From Paraphoma chrysanthemicola (lineage: Eukaryota; Ascomycota; Dothideomycetes; Pleosporales; Phaeosphaeriaceae): a DNA stretch of 64,000 nucleotides. Under the pieces are notes generated by a model. The model saw nothing but the letters and a program-made list of their open reading frames with translations. It was not told the origin of the DNA and made no database searches. Numbering within the stretch: position 1 is the stretch's first letter; every line of letters begins with the position of its first letter. Below, piece by piece: positions 11,219-23,497 of the stretch. Location: the NCBI GenBank assembly GCA_020744225.1, contig JAGMWG010000018.1, positions 1,116,001 to 1,180,000 of the forward strand, read 5' to 3'. The translations under genes were made by a program, and so were the position numbers.

Positions 11219-13216
11219 TCACTTGAGCGGCACTTGCACGTCATCCACATTCCTCTTGAGCACGTCCTCAATCTTCCACCTTGGCGGCTTGAGTTCCTTG
11301 CTCAGGGCATCCGTCTTCTCGACCAGCTCCTCGGGTTCCGCGCCACCCGCAACGCCCGAGCTGAACTTGAGCTGCAGAATGTCGCCAACCTCGTCGCAGG
11401 CTGCGAGCATGCGGTCGAGATCGTCCTTGGTGTGCGCAGCACTGACGCAGAAGCGGGCGCGGCTGGAGACAAGTGGCGTGGCAGGGTAGCCGACAACGAC
11501 GACTGAGATCTTGCGCTTTAGCATTTCGTGCGAAAAGGCGGGCATCTTGGCGGGATTGTAGAGCATGACGGGGATGATGGGCGAATCGTCGTGGCCATAG
11601 ACAATGAAACCAAGGCGTTTTAGACCGAGACGAAGATAGCGGGAGTTGAAGGCAAGGCGTTGCAGACGCTCTTCGCCCTGGCCAGGCACGATTTCACCGT
11701 TGATGATGCGGAGGGCGGATGCGATTTGGACAAGAACAGGTGGAGTGGGTGACTCAGCGAAGAGCATGGCTGCGTTTTGTGTGCGGAGCTTGTCAATGAT
11801 GGACTTTTCGGCTGCGATGTAGCCGCCGTTTGCACCAAAGGACTTGGTGAGGGTACCCATGAGAATGTCGACTTCTGAAGGATCAATGCTGAAGTAGTCG
11901 CAGACACCGCGTCCTCGGGGCCCAACACCGCCAACAGAGTGGGCCTCGTCGACGAAGAGGTTGAACTTGTACTTCTTCTTGAGTGCGACAATACCGGGCA
12001 GATTGCACATGGTGCCTTCCATCGAGTACAGACCTTCGACAGCAACCAAGATCTTCTTCCACGGACGGTGAGTGCGGGGCTGGCCTTGTGAGATAGCCTC
12101 GCGCAGCTTCTTCTCGAGATGTCGCATATCATTATGCTTGAACATTGTGACCATGGCGCCAGAGAGACGTGCACCAAATCGGATGGAAGAGTGGTTCAGT
12201 TCGTCGGAGATCATGAGGCAGCCCTTGCCAACAATGGTTGGGAAAGTGGTTGCGTTGGTGACGAAACCCATAGAGAAGACCATTGACGCAGGCTTGCCGA
12301 CAAACTTGGCAATCAAGTCCTCTACCTCGACGGTGAGCTCTGAAGTGCCGCTGTCAGAACGCGGACTGGCCATTGTAACGCCGTACTTCCTGATGGCGGC
12401 TTCGGCAGCGTCGGCACACGGTCCCTCTGACTGTGCAAATCCAAGGTAGTTGTAGGAGCTCATATTCAGCGTCTCGGTCGTGGTTCCGGTCATCTTGAAT
12501 GTGTTGTTGCCGTCGTCAGATTTGCGATCGAGGACTGTAATGAATCTTCCGGGCACGCCGGTGGTGGGCCGTGAGAAGCAGTCGTTAATCCGCATCTTCA
12601 ATCGGCGGGTGTAAAAGTTGTCAAAGTCGCTGTTGAGGGGCGCATATCCGTCCTTTTCCTGCAGATGGCTGTAGTGCTGCTTACGGAAGCGCTTGCCAAA
12701 GAAGTCGCGTACATGGCCAAATACGATTAAGATTAGGTAGCTGATGTAGGTTGTGAATAGGAAGTAATACGGCGGCTCGTCCTCGATCGGGTCTCCAAAT
12801 TCGCCCTCAAAGGTGCTCTGGTATCTGTGCTTCTGCGACCCGAGGGGGCCGAATTGTGCGTGTGCTCTCGCGATCCGCCGTTGCTCCTCAGGCGAGGGAG
12901 GCTGGAACAGCGTCTTGGGCTCGGTGGGCATCTTCTCGCCCGTCGCAGTGGTGAGATTGATGGTTGGCAGGGACAGGGACGAGAGATTGACCTGCTGAGG
13001 AGACGGCGAATTCAGGAGGGCCTGCTGCTGGGCGACGAGAGCTTCCCGCAGGACGGCAGCGTCGGACCGCGACTTGGGCGAGCCGCCGAAGAGCGAGACG
13101 AACTTGTTGCCCTTGGCGAACGAGGAGCGTCGCTGGGGGTCGCGCTTCTCTGAGAGGGGGTCGGAGGAGGGAGAGTGGGGGGCAGCGGCGAACGGATTGA
13201 TGGATCGGGCAGGCAT
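11219..13216 (-). CDS. lcb2: serine palmitoyltransferase subunit 2 (LCB2)
   Basis: A single exon of 665 aa from the ATG at 13216. This is the PLP-bearing subunit of serine palmitoyltransferase, which condenses L-serine with palmitoyl-CoA to 3-ketodihydrosphingosine. That is the first step of sphingolipid synthesis and takes place in the ER membrane with LCB1. Residues about 1-115 are a low-complexity cytosolic extension. A membrane segment lies at about 150-168 (YFLFTTYISYLILIVFGHV). The aminotransferase-fold core follows, with NYLGF (256-260), DELNHSS (338-344), DEAHS (423-427) and the PLP lysine Lys458 in GTLTKSFGANGG. The length is near that of fungal LCB2 proteins, slightly long because of the N-terminal tail. 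The gene's upstream region (13217 onward) is long and apparently gene-free. LCB1 is not in this window. Confidence 0.96.
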   Translation of the reverse strand: MPARSINPFAAAPHSPSSDPLSEKRDPQRRSSFAKGNKFVSLFGGSPKSRSDAAVLREALVAQQQALLNSPSPQQVNLSSLSLPTINLTTATGEKMPTEPKTLFQPPSPEEQRRIARAHAQFGPLGSQKHRYQSTFEGEFGDPIEDEPPYYFLFTTYISYLILIVFGHVRDFFGKRFRKQHYSHLQEKDGYAPLNSDFDNFYTRRLKMRINDCFSRPTTGVPGRFITVLDRKSDDGNNTFKMTGTTTETLNMSSYNYLGFAQSEGPCADAAEAAIRKYGVTMASPRSDSGTSELTVEVEDLIAKFVGKPASMVFSMGFVTNATTFPTIVGKGCLMISDELNHSSIRFGARLSGAMVTMFKHNDMRHLEKKLREAISQGQPRTHRPWKKILVAVEGLYSMEGTMCNLPGIVALKKKYKFNLFVDEAHSVGGVGPRGRGVCDYFSIDPSEVDILMGTLTKSFGANGGYIAAEKSIIDKLRTQNAAMLFAESPTPPVLVQIASALRIINGEIVPGQGEERLQRLAFNSRYLRLGLKRLGFIVYGHDDSPIIPVMLYNPAKMPAFSHEMLKRKISVVVVGYPATPLVSSRARFCVSAAHTKDDLDRMLAACDEVGDILQLKFSSGVAGGAEPEELVEKTDALSKELKPPRWKIEDVLKRNVDDVQVPLK

Positions 13217-15463
13217 GGCAGCAATTGCGCGGACGGTGGTGGAGGAGGTCAGAAGCGCAAAAGGGTCGACCGTGGTCGTCGAGGAGCGTCGGTCGGTTTC
13301 GCTACCAGAGTACGGAGGCAGCTGGGAGGCGGTGAAGACGGACGAGCAAGCAAGACGACAGCGACGACGCTGCTGGGGGGGGGACTCAATGGCTAGAGGG
13401 CGACGATCAGCATGCGTGCGACGACTCGAGGGTGTTGGGCGGGCGCAGTCGAGGGCAGAGGTGGCCTGAGGTGCTTGGGCGTGTTTTCTTATGGGGGAGC
13501 TTCACGCGCTCATGCACCTCGTCCGAGAGAGCCGGGGACTGCCGGATGTTCTTGCACACTGCTGCAGGAGCGGGAGCCGCGGACGCTTTGCGAAGCTAGG
13601 GAAGGACTAGAGATTCCACCTACGTGATGTGACTTCTTCTGCTGCAGCGCGAGGTATGCTCAATGCTTCGTCAGAATCGTCGTGCAGTTCGTCGTGTGTT
13701 CCTGCGTGGCGCCACACAAGAGACGCGGAAGGGCCGCCTCGCCAAGCCACAGAAGCTGTCGTGGATTTGACGTCGGGGATCGAGGATGCGAAGCACTTTC
13801 TGCCCTGCCAATCGGTCCGACGCAAAAGTGTGCCTGAGCCGTCGATGCAGCAGCAAGTGAGGTGCAGTCAGTCGAGAGTGTGTCGCGTGGGCAGACAACG
13901 AGTATCTCTCAACGGCGCTCAAAGGGGCCTGTCGGGCTTTTCAGGAGCTGCACGTAGTAGAAATGAGAGCCCCATCTCACCCGCCACGCCCAAGCGAGCC
14001 GCCGTCAGGGGAAAGCATCGCTGATCGCCCATCACAAGCTCCGGGCCCCGAAAGCCTCGCCGGCCTCGATGCGCTCTCGCCGTTGCGATGCCGCAGAAAG
14101 TCCTGCACGTCATAGGCCCTGAAACCCTCGATTCGAAATTTTGCAGCAGGCTTTTTCCTTCGTTTTCGCTTTCAACATCGACTACGAAATCAATTGCGCC
14201 GACTGCCACAGTAAGCGCCTCACCACTGACATAAGCCTGCGCAGTCATGCTGCTTGGCGTAAGCTCCACTCTCCAGCCTGTCACACGGCCTCCTTGCGCT
14301 GCATCCTTCGCATCGCTAATTCCGGAGCTGATGTTCATCGGGCCTGTCCTGTCTGGACCTGAGGCAGCCGCAGAGTTAATCGATGAATATGCCTCATTGC
14401 CGTTTGATATTATCCAGGATCCATCGACTTGATTCATCGTAGTAATGTGGAGAAATCTGTCACTCGAGTCGTGCAAATTTCTTCTCTGGTGCGAGCCAAT
14501 CTCCCACCGCTCCATTGGCTGCGCACCAGTACCATGCGAATTCCACTGAAATGATGTGTTTTGATCAAAATTCGCCCGTTTGGACACATCAATAAACAAT
14601 TCGCACCTGCTGTGTCGAGGCGCAATACGCTACAGAGATTGCGATTGGCATTCTTGTCGTACCTAGGATACGGGCACATCGTAATTTCGCCGCTTATAAG
14701 ACAGCTTTCATTCCTCTCTACACCTCATCTCGCACATCACACTTGATCGAAGTACGCACGCCTGGTCATACCATAATAATATGTTTGTTACTGACTCTGC
14801 AGCAGTAAAAGAGTATTGCGTCTGAAGATCTTATAAAGCTACCGTCAAGCACGCACAGCGGCTATCTCATCCACTCAACTCCCGCAGCAAGATCTCCGAA
14901 AATGTAGTCCTCCACTTTGGCAGGATATGACAAGCCGTCGCAGCAACAAAGGAAAATGTTCGAACTTTGCGGAAAGAAAAACAACAAACACAAAACAATC
15001 CGAATATAACCAACAAAGAAAACAACCAGACTGCGGCCCGACTCCCACCAGTGTTGGTGGTGGCGCAGGTTCCACCAGTCCGCCTTTTCTGTGTAAAATG
15101 GTTCCGTCCGTCCCCTGAGCAACGCCATAAATGTAAACAATCCCGCTGTGGTGGTCGTTCAATTTGCGTTACGAAGGTAGGTCGAAGAGAGAGGTAAGAA
15201 GTGTGTCTTGCTGGCAGCAGCAGAAAGACACGAGCGTGAGGATGCAGTATGTCGGACGAACCGTAGCCCGTATGGGAGGCGAAATGGCGAGCACATATTA
15301 AGTTTAGGTGCGGCGTCGATGAGCAAGGGCAGCACTGCTCCGGCCTATCTCAAGGCAGAGCATAGCGCACCAAGCTGCCGAGGCCGATGCAACAGCGATA
15401 GGGTATTCACGCATGCGAAAGATGAAGTGACCAAGGAGAGAGAGAACCAGCATCAAGTTGCCC
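13217..15463. other. intergenic between lcb2 and the homeobox gene
   Basis: This contains the lcb2 promoter side and the 3' flank of the homeobox gene. A minus-strand frame of 226 codons at 13919-14599 opens with TTG, not ATG, and shows no domain. Several other overlapping frames exist because the DNA is GC-rich to about 14.1 kb. I support no gene here. Confidence 0.5.
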
Positions 15464-17304
15464 CTACATCTGGTGGTGTTCAGGCGACAGACTTGATGGA
15501 TCCATCGTGCCGAAAGATACGAGGTTCTGCATGTCGAGATCGTCGACATTTTCCTCCAGATAGGGCGACGGCATGGGCATGTTGATGTTCTGCTTGGCAT
15601 ACATGTCTGTCATCTGGAGGGCCTCCTCTGACATACCGTGCTCGTGTGACATTGGGTACACGTCCGCATGGTTGTCACGGCCGAAGGAGCTCAGCGGTGG
15701 AGACTGGTTGGCAATGATTGGGTCAGGGTGGCCCATTGCAGGCATCGGTGACGGAGCTGCACCTGAGTGGGGAGGAGGACCCATGGGTGTGTGCACGTAC
15801 GGAGGGATGTTGTACTGCTGGCCGAAGTTTGAAGCAGGAATGTTGTCATTCGACGGGCCAGATGTGAAAAAGGGCGTGCCATACTCAGACGGTGAGTTGG
15901 CAGTCGTGGCCGACATGGGGTATTGTCGGTAGTCCATGCCGTATCCAGCAGAAGTGTCAATGCTGAGGTGCGGGCCAAGCGGGCCTGAAGCACTTTGTGG
16001 AACAGGCGCGAAAATCTCTGGATTGTTCTGCATGTACGGCGACGGCTCTGGCTGGATCAAAAAGGACGGCATCGGGTTACGCAGCATAGAAAAGTCCATG
16101 GCAACGGGCACAGACCTACTCCGCTGACGCTTGTGACCGCGATGCGGGAAGGGCGCAGGCGCGAGATGTGAGTCTTGATACATGCCCATGTGGTGAGGGT
16201 GTACGAGGTGGTTGGGTTGAGACGCAGGCCGGTGGTTGATTGGCGAGACAGGTGCCGAAACTGCGAGAGTGTTGGGGTCGTACATGTTGTGTCGGTTCTG
16301 AAACGACTCCAGCGACACAAGTTTCGCCAATTGGCCACTGAGCACCTTTGGATGTCCACCCAGGTGGTGAACCAGGATATTCGATGCTTGCTGGTCCTCG
16401 GTGAAATCACCACATTGGAAGAACCCTCCAGATCCAGAGGAGTCCATGAAGAAGTTTGGCGGGCGGTTGAGCTCTACTACCAACCCTCCGGGTCGCTGTG
16501 ATGCGCCTTCGGCATTGGCAGTAAGATCGCCGTTCTCTAGGCTGATGTTCTTGATGTACGAGAACGGATACTCGATCTTGTAACCTGCGGAGTCATTGTT
16601 GATGTAATATGTGACGCAGCATTTTTCTGGTGAGTAGAAGATGACCAAATCCATGGCGCTTTGTCCAACTCTTCGCCAGCTGCCAACGCTGAGCGATCGG
16701 CAAGCAAAGTGGTGGATTACTGAAATCTTGTTAGCTGCGCTTCATGCAGGGTGAGTCTGAGAATACGCACCGACTTTGGAAGAGCTGGTGTCGGTATTGA
16801 GAAGCATGCCGCTGCCATATGGCATACCGGCCGCACGACCAAGAAAGCTGGTTCCCATCGACTTGCCCGACTCCATGGCCTGCAGGGCAAGATACCTCCG
16901 CATCGACTCAGGGATGTCGTTGCAGTCGTCGCCGTTTTCGATGCTCTTCTTCGCAATGTTCTTGATCTTGGCGCGTCTGCACGTGGTTAGCTTAAGATGT
17001 GATTAGTTGTGGATTGTGCTCACCTGTTCTGGAACCAGATTTGCACGGATCGCTCAGTCATGTTGATTTCCGAGGCTATCCGTTCGCGGGTTGCAGCAGT
17101 TGGGGTCGGGTTCTTGTTGAACTCGACCTCCAAGGTGACCAGCTGGTCTTGGGTAGCGCGTTGTCGCTTCTGATTGCGCTGCTGCTGGGTGAGGGTGCTC
17201 TTTCGCGGGGGTCGGCGTGGGGCAGAGCCTTGTGTGGGAGTTGGGGTGGCTTGGGCGCCAGGTGAGGGCGAAGGCGACACCATGGCGTCGTCGTTGGACT
17301 GCAT
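15464..17304 (-). CDS. homeobox transcription factor, Hoy1/Phx1-like
   Basis: Three exons, 17304..17024, 16976..16771 and 16719..15464, give 580 aa. The splice joins restore WFQNRRAKIKN across intron 1 and SSKVVIHHFACRS across intron 2 (donors GTGAGC and GTGCGT; acceptors GTGCAG and TTTCAG). The homeodomain spans about residues 43-102, with Trp90, Phe91, Gln92 and Asn93 as homeodomain positions 48-51. Gln at position 50 predicts TAAT-type site preference. A fungal-specific domain follows from about 170 (DLVIFYSPEKCCVTYYINND; ILVHHLGGHPKVLSGQLAKL), then a Pro/Ser/Asn-rich region typical of activation domains. Known relatives: Yarrowia Hoy1 (hyphal growth) and fission yeast Phx1 (stationary-phase survival). 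Which is the better functional match cannot be told. A gene-poor region of more than 4 kb upstream fits a heavily regulated factor. Confidence 0.92.
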
Positions 17305-20300
17305 AATTGGGTGAGGTTGGTAGAGACCGAAGAGATTCGGCTCAAGTGGTGGTGGGATGAATGGAGGGACGGGCTCCGTCTATGAATGGTCGTAAAGTAT
17401 CGTGAGGAATAGTCCAAGAATATGGGGGGTGAAGGTACGGCTCGGTTCCAATGCGCGTGGTGTCGAGGTCGAACACGGTCCAGGCGCGTCGGATGGGCTC
17501 AAGGGAAAGAAGTCTGCTGGCCGGGGAGCAGGGTATGAAGATGGATCGTCCGAAAGCGATTCAGGTCGTCAACGATTGCCAGAGGGCGGGGAAAGTGCTA
17601 AGGAGTGGACAGGCGGCGCCTAAGGGAAGGATTGTGGTGAAAAGAACGTGGGCAAAGGCCGAAAGGAGTGGCGGCACTTCGCAGAAGTCGACAAGGAGAA
17701 GAGACCGAGGACAAGATCGCACCGACGATGAGGTGACGATGTGGTACCCGGGTGTTGGAGGCAGTGTAGAGGTAAATGAACGATCTTGGGAAAGGGGAGA
17801 TTAAGGACGCTCCGTCAAGCCAGGAAGGTACTGCGCTGTTCCCGATCCGTACTAGCCTCCCGCACGGACCCACCCGCAGCATCAGTTTTAGAGTCCGTTT
17901 TGCTGCTGGTCGAACCTGTCAATGAGTCCTTGACGAGCACTTTTTTAGACAGCATGGCTTCCCTGCACAGGTGCCGCACAGTCTACATTGCTCGCTGCAC
18001 CGCGATGTTGTGCCACCGTGAGTGCTGGACGCTGCCGGCCGTCGGCCCAACCTAGCCAGGGGGCGACAGCTGAGCGGGCGGCAACCACTCACAGTGGGCA
18101 GGTCGACGAGGGTGCGGATGCACCAGAACGGTCCAAGGCTCAGGAGAGACGAGTGTGCATGGATGGGGTCATCCCGGTCCGCAAACACTCGCCGGTAGCT
18201 ATCGCGCGACCGACACCTCGCACTGTGTCCTACTTTGTACAGTGCGGCCGCCACGGGGTGTTTGAAGAGACGGCGCATGAACGCTCGTTGTTGTTCAAGA
18301 AGAGCAAATGCACAGGTCACGCTTGGCGCTTGCGTCAGGTACCCGTGGACGGGACGAAAAACAATGGGCACTGCAGAAGGAGGCGCTTCGAGACACCGCC
18401 CGTGGGCCACCGCCGGCATGACGGCGTGGAGACACAGCAGCCGCGCTGACTGGCCGTTTGAACTACAAGCAGAAACGTCGCCCTTCGCTTTGGCGTGCGT
18501 GCTTCTGCGCCCCAGAGCCAGTCCGCGAGCGGGTACTCTCAGCACCCCGAATCGGCATCGTGAAGGACTGCTTGTCAGGCCCTTGTCGCGGATCGCTCGG
18601 GGCAGCCGAGCGCGAGAGATCCTAACGAGCATCAGCGCCCGTGCCGTCTGATCATGCCCACCTGACACGCCCGCCAAAGCCACCATCGTCGAAAGATTCA
18701 GATGCTGTCAATGTGTCTGCTCCGCTGCATCGCAGCCTTACCGCATCGTGGCCGTGCGGCCGCGACCCGTGGCTCTCTACTCGCCCAGTTTGTGGTAGCG
18801 AGGACAGCGGCCAAATTGCAAGGTTTAGAGTCGCGCGCTATGAGTGGCTGGTGGCGCGTCAAAAGCGACCGATACAACCGCTGACCGGGAAGCCAGAATA
18901 ACTTCGTCCGAACCACCCAGAATTTTGTTCCCGATACGAGCCATGCAGCATACCTCAACAGTCAAGGCTCATTGATAAGTAATCTTATTCTCCACCCACC
19001 ATTTGCTCCCGACTCGATACCTTGTCATAATTGAGTGCGACTATTGCATCGTGGGGAACTGTTTCCGCGTTCGAGACAAACGGCATCCTTCTGGTGCACA
19101 GACGACTCGTAAATCCAGAGAACTTCCCCAAACGATTCAACGGTGTAAAATACCATTGGCAATCTAAATACGCTCTTAGCGCACTCAGTGTGAGAGTTCA
19201 CTAGAATCCGATTCTCTGCAGAGAATACATGCAAATGAACGCGAGGGCATACTCAGCCCACCGCACGTTCTCGGAGTTGCTCAAATCAAAGTGGTATTTG
19301 GAGGTCTGTGGCTTTCAAAGGCTGAGGATTAAGCTAGCTTGCAGCTCATATGAGGTCGAGAGGAGTCGAGATCTCGGAACCTGTCAAGTCAGTTGTGGCG
19401 CGAGAGAGACTTCAGCGATCTAGCAACAATTGCCACTTTGGCATTGGGACATGGTCTTCCCACCACTTCGCAGAGCTGTCCACGTGTTCTTGTCTAAGCC
19501 ATGCACGTTCGCTAGCACAGTCCATTTTGATCACAGTTTTCGAGAGTGGTACGCTTGTCTCAAAGATGCGGTCGTTCGATTCGTTCTGCTACACATCCAG
19601 CCTTGCTACTGGAAGAACTCGGACCATTATACCCAACCCCGTTTTCTAGCTCACTGCTCGAGTTTGAGTGAATCTATTTTGGTATTAAGCTTGATTTTTA
19701 TGCTACCCAGATTGTGTCTTGGATGTAAGGAAGACGTCTGCATTCATCTTCTCATGCTCAGGCACGAGGACTAAGGAACCATGAAAGATGTATAAAAAAT
19801 GGTTCTCGTTCGCGATAGGACGGTATCGCCATGACTCGTCTCTGGCGAAGCAGGGCTGCCTCTTAGCGAGAATGTGCATTGTGGTGCGGACAGCGCAAGG
19901 CAAACAAGTGGCATCTTGACGTCAAATGTGGAGAACATATAGCACCCCAAATGGAAGAAACTGAGCCATCAGCTTTCTCAAACAAGAGAATGCTTCTGGT
20001 GATCTTGCCTTACAACCCCGACGTTTCCACCATATGATACTTGGACCTGCTCTGACGGACATCATGACATCCTGCTCATCCTCGAACCGTGCGCCTATCC
20101 TTTTCATAGCCCTTGGGACAGCATGGGCGGGAATCCAGAATCTCAGCTGAGCGGCCAAGTTTCCACTGCAAACACTTCGTCGAAATCCCTTTTTACACCA
20201 ACGAAAACGACCCTTCACACGACGAGCTAAACACGATCGCAACAACACCAACACCAACCATCAGCTTCTCTGGCTACTCATACTCGTCTCTACCACCCCT

Positions 20301-22003
20301 CTACGCTAGATTAACCATACCAAACAGCTGCTATCGGTTTGGTACACCTCCCTTCACATTCTCAATTGACTTCTAGTCCGGTGCATTGCTCACTTTTGAC
20401 AAACGCGCACACCGCTAAGCTGCTTTGACGTCGCAGGTGTGGATTTCAACAGCGTTGAATAGTTTTCCGAATATGTTGATCTAGCCACCGGCGGAGAAGT
20501 AGATTGGCCCATACGATTAACTTGTTTTGACAGTGCTCCGCATCCAGATTCCCAAGCCGATGAGGATTTTGTGAATGTTGGGTCTGGGCATGTGTGGCGG
20601 TATGAATGTACTATCAAACAGAATTTAGTCTGAAGGTGTTGGGTGGGTTGGAGGGATTAAATATCGGGAGGAGGTACAAGGCGCAAGTTTCTGTGCATGA
20701 TTTGGGGGGGTTTCGTGGGTGGAACTAGGGATGAAGGAGAGTTGTTGAAAGGCGATGGCGAGGAGAAGAGGAGGCGACGGGAGAGAGATGATGTTGCGGC
20801 ATGAAGCATACCATGTCGCCGGGCGCATGGAGTCGCATCTCTGTGTTTGCGTGACATCATTGGCATTTCTCGAAGCTGAGGACTGACTTTGCGCATATCG
20901 ACTTCAATGGGCGGGCTTCTCTATTTCAATTTGTAGGTTGTACTCAAACCGTGTATGACGCGACATCCATACATTATCATATTTTTTCTCATCCAACGTG
21001 ACTGCTCCACAGCGCGAGGCTGATGAACCAGTCTTGACATTGAGCTTGAAGTATGGTAATGATAGCGATTATGGCGGAGACTTTCACCTAACACGAACAA
21101 GCTTCCTCAGCTCCAACTTTGTAAACATCAAGAACCACAGCTCAGAGCGTAGAGTTAAGCTTGTGAGCGAGACTCTGGTCCTTTGTGGTCGATACAAGAG
21201 ACTTGATATCCAAACAGCTGTTCGGATGTTTGGAAAGTTACCCACACCCAGAGTTTCCCGACGATGATGACTTTGTGGAGGTGGGACCTGGAAAAAACAT
21301 GGAGTTTCCCATACACCATCATGGACTCGGATACTGTTGACGAGAAACGCGGCTCAAGTGAGAGAGGCCTGGAGTTTCTGGAGGCTGGAAGGAGCCATAG
21401 AGCTCAAGTGGCCGAGAACATTGCATCATTTCGTAAGTGGATTTATGGCAGAGTGAGCATGTAAAGAACATTATCCTATGTACAGTGAGCATTTCAAGAC
21501 CAATAACTGAGTGATCGACTCACCATTACTCTGCTCGTGCTCACCGAGAGCCTAACATCAGTGTTGCAATATGTTGACCTATTGCGGACGTCGTGTGGCC
21601 ACGGGTAAACCGCGGAATCTTTGAGGCACAATGACATGGTCCGAAACGGACGCGTACCATGAGCCCGTAACGCGTTGCCAAGGGTCGCACTAGCCGTGAT
21701 TCACCTGCGCTAATGATCGCCGACTCAAGATGGGGACTTTGCTCGATTCCAGCATGGGATGCCGTTGTTGTGCCAGAGTTCGTTGCATGGTTGTCGATGC
21801 CGGTGGTCGCGCCGAGCCTCCGCGTACTCGAAACCACCATCATGCGACATGACTCGTAAGTCTCTCAGCCTTTCCGAAGCACGAACATGCTTCTGGAAAT
21901 CCAGTAGCGCTGTCAGTGGCGCCGCTCCAACGTGAAATGATCAATGCCGGGCCATGTCAAATTTAGCGACGTGTCTGCCGATCGATATTTTAGGCATGCA
22001 CCT
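17305..22003. other. 4.7-kb upstream region of the homeobox gene, no supported gene
   Basis: From 17.3 to 18.9 kb the DNA is GC-rich and has long overlapping frames on both strands (for example 17919-18686 minus, 255 codons; 17988-18449 plus). Their translations are rich in Cys, Arg, His and Ser and have no motif. From 18.9 to 22.0 kb the composition is more even. Plus-strand frames at 20998-21267 and 21264-21464 might be relics; the first opens with GTG. I cannot name anything in them. Part of this is likely promoter and leader of the homeobox gene and 3' flank of mdm10. Confidence 0.45.
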
Positions 22004-23279
22004 TCACGACGAATATTGCAACTCGAGCCCGACAGAACGGAAAATCTGCTCCCTTTTCTTGAGGTCTAGACTTGCGCCCAGGGTGAACAGCAACTCGTTG
22101 ATTCTGCCTTCCCACAGCAGACCAATGCGCCAATCCTGGTCGACCTTGGCTTTGAGAACTCCAGAAAAATCATCATCGAGCGAAACTGCCGGACGTTTCC
22201 AGTCGGGGCGCAACTTCTTGACCGCCCACTCGGTGTCGGTGTTGTTGCGGCGTCGCCAGAGCTCGCATCCAAGCTGCAGCTCGCTTTCATAGGAGTAGAA
22301 ATTAAAGTCGAAACGTGAACACAATGCAAGACTGGGACCAGCCTTGACAGCGTAAGTGGAGGAAAGATTTCCCATCAATGGGTTTAGCGTCAGGGTCATG
22401 GTATACGGGAAGCCCGGATGGTTGGGTAGCGTGGTGAAGCGCAACCCGGTGCTGATGCCACCGCTCTTGTTCAGAATGCCGTAGTACAGTTCTGCACCAG
22501 CGCTGAAGCGACCATGCACGGGCTCCACCTGCTCTGGAGTCTTTGGCTCCGTCGGCGCAACCCTTGGGTCCGGTCCAAAGTTGTAGAGACCTCGCACGCC
22601 CATCAGCGCCGAGTCGGTGCTGTACATGTACTCGGTGCTGTATTTGCCGAAGTCATTTTGCAACAACGTGAGAATGGTTCCACCATTGTTCAGATTCGAG
22701 TCGCTTACGGCAGCAACGCGGAGTTGTCGTGTTGGTGTAAGGCGCCGCAGATACAGAGCTTCGAGCCTCGACTGAGGCAGGAATATGCGCCCATAAAGCA
22801 GAGTATCTGTCGTGTCTTAGCTGAGCTCGCAGAAGCAGTGACGCCGTGCTCACTTCTGCGGTCGATGCGCCGGCCAGCATGCCATGTTTCCCACCACCAG
22901 CTCTCGTCTGGCCTTCGCAGCTCCTGCAGGTGCTTGTAGCCTCGGATCACATGGTGCAAATCTATCCTGGAGCTCTTGAAGTCTTTGCGCAGCGGCAGGG
23001 ACGAGTACAGATATGACACGGAGCCGTCTACCACGCCGACGCTTCCAAGAGTGTACGAGGTGGCGAAGTTGGGCGCAGCGAGCGAAGATATTTGCAACCG
23101 CAATCCACGAGGTATCTGGAATTCGAGCAATGCTACATGTGATATCAGCATGTGGGCATGGAGGGGAGGGATTAATGCGTACCTCGCGCGGTCGCATTCA
23201 GTGCGCCATACGAGTTGTCGACGTTCCAGTGTGAGGCTTCGTAGAATGCATGCTGCACATTCTCCATGAAATCCAACAT
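22004..23279 (-). CDS. mdm10: mitochondrial outer membrane beta-barrel Mdm10
   Basis: Three exons, 23279..23183, 23132..22854 and 22806..22004, give 392 aa. The frame is restored across both introns (ATARALLEFQIPRG; HAGRRIDRRNTLLYGRIFLP). Mdm10 is the beta-barrel subunit of ERMES, the ER-mitochondria tether with Mmm1, Mdm12 and Mdm34. It also joins the SAM complex for barrel assembly. Seen in the sequence: the N-terminus MLDFMENVQHAFYEASHWN, the motif LNNGGTILTLLQNDFGKYS, STEYMYSTDSALMGVRGLYN, and a C-terminal SVGLELQY that fits the beta-signal pattern (polar-x-G-x-x-hydrophobic-x-hydrophobic). The length is slightly below many filamentous-fungal orthologues. It is divergently transcribed from mrt4 with 218 bp between the start codons. 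Confidence 0.95.
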
Positions 23280-23497
23280 GTCTTTGTCATCGGCGCAGCA
23301 TTGTCGCGTCTTATCGTGTGATTTTGAAGCGTGGGAAAGAATGTTGCGCCTGCACTACGGGCATGAGCCGCGGCTGCCAAGTTTAGACGGAGGTTCGCCA
23401 AAAATTCCCCGCCCGAAATGTTGGAACTTTGCGACCGACTCCGAACTTTTTTTTCTAACCGCAACAATCCCACCATAGCACCACCGATAACGCCAAA
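23280..23497. promoter_or_regulatory. shared head-to-head promoter of mdm10 and mrt4
   Basis: Only 218 bp separate the ATG codons of mdm10 (minus) and mrt4 (plus), so their core promoters must overlap or abut. T-rich and C-rich tracts lie near the mrt4 start. I see no clear TATA box. Co-regulation of the two genes is inference. Confidence 0.6.

Noticed and set aside
13919..14599. 226-codon minus-strand frame
   Set aside because: Opens with TTG; first ATG is well inside; no domain or splice signals supporting a gene.
17919..18686. 255-codon minus-strand frame in GC-rich DNA
   Set aside because: Overlapping open frames on both strands, and a translation rich in Cys, Arg and His without motif; typical of GC-rich noncoding DNA.
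20998..21464. possible BTB-like relic on the plus strand
   Set aside because: Two short frames have a loose resemblance only; the first lacks an ATG and no conserved residue set could be recognised.
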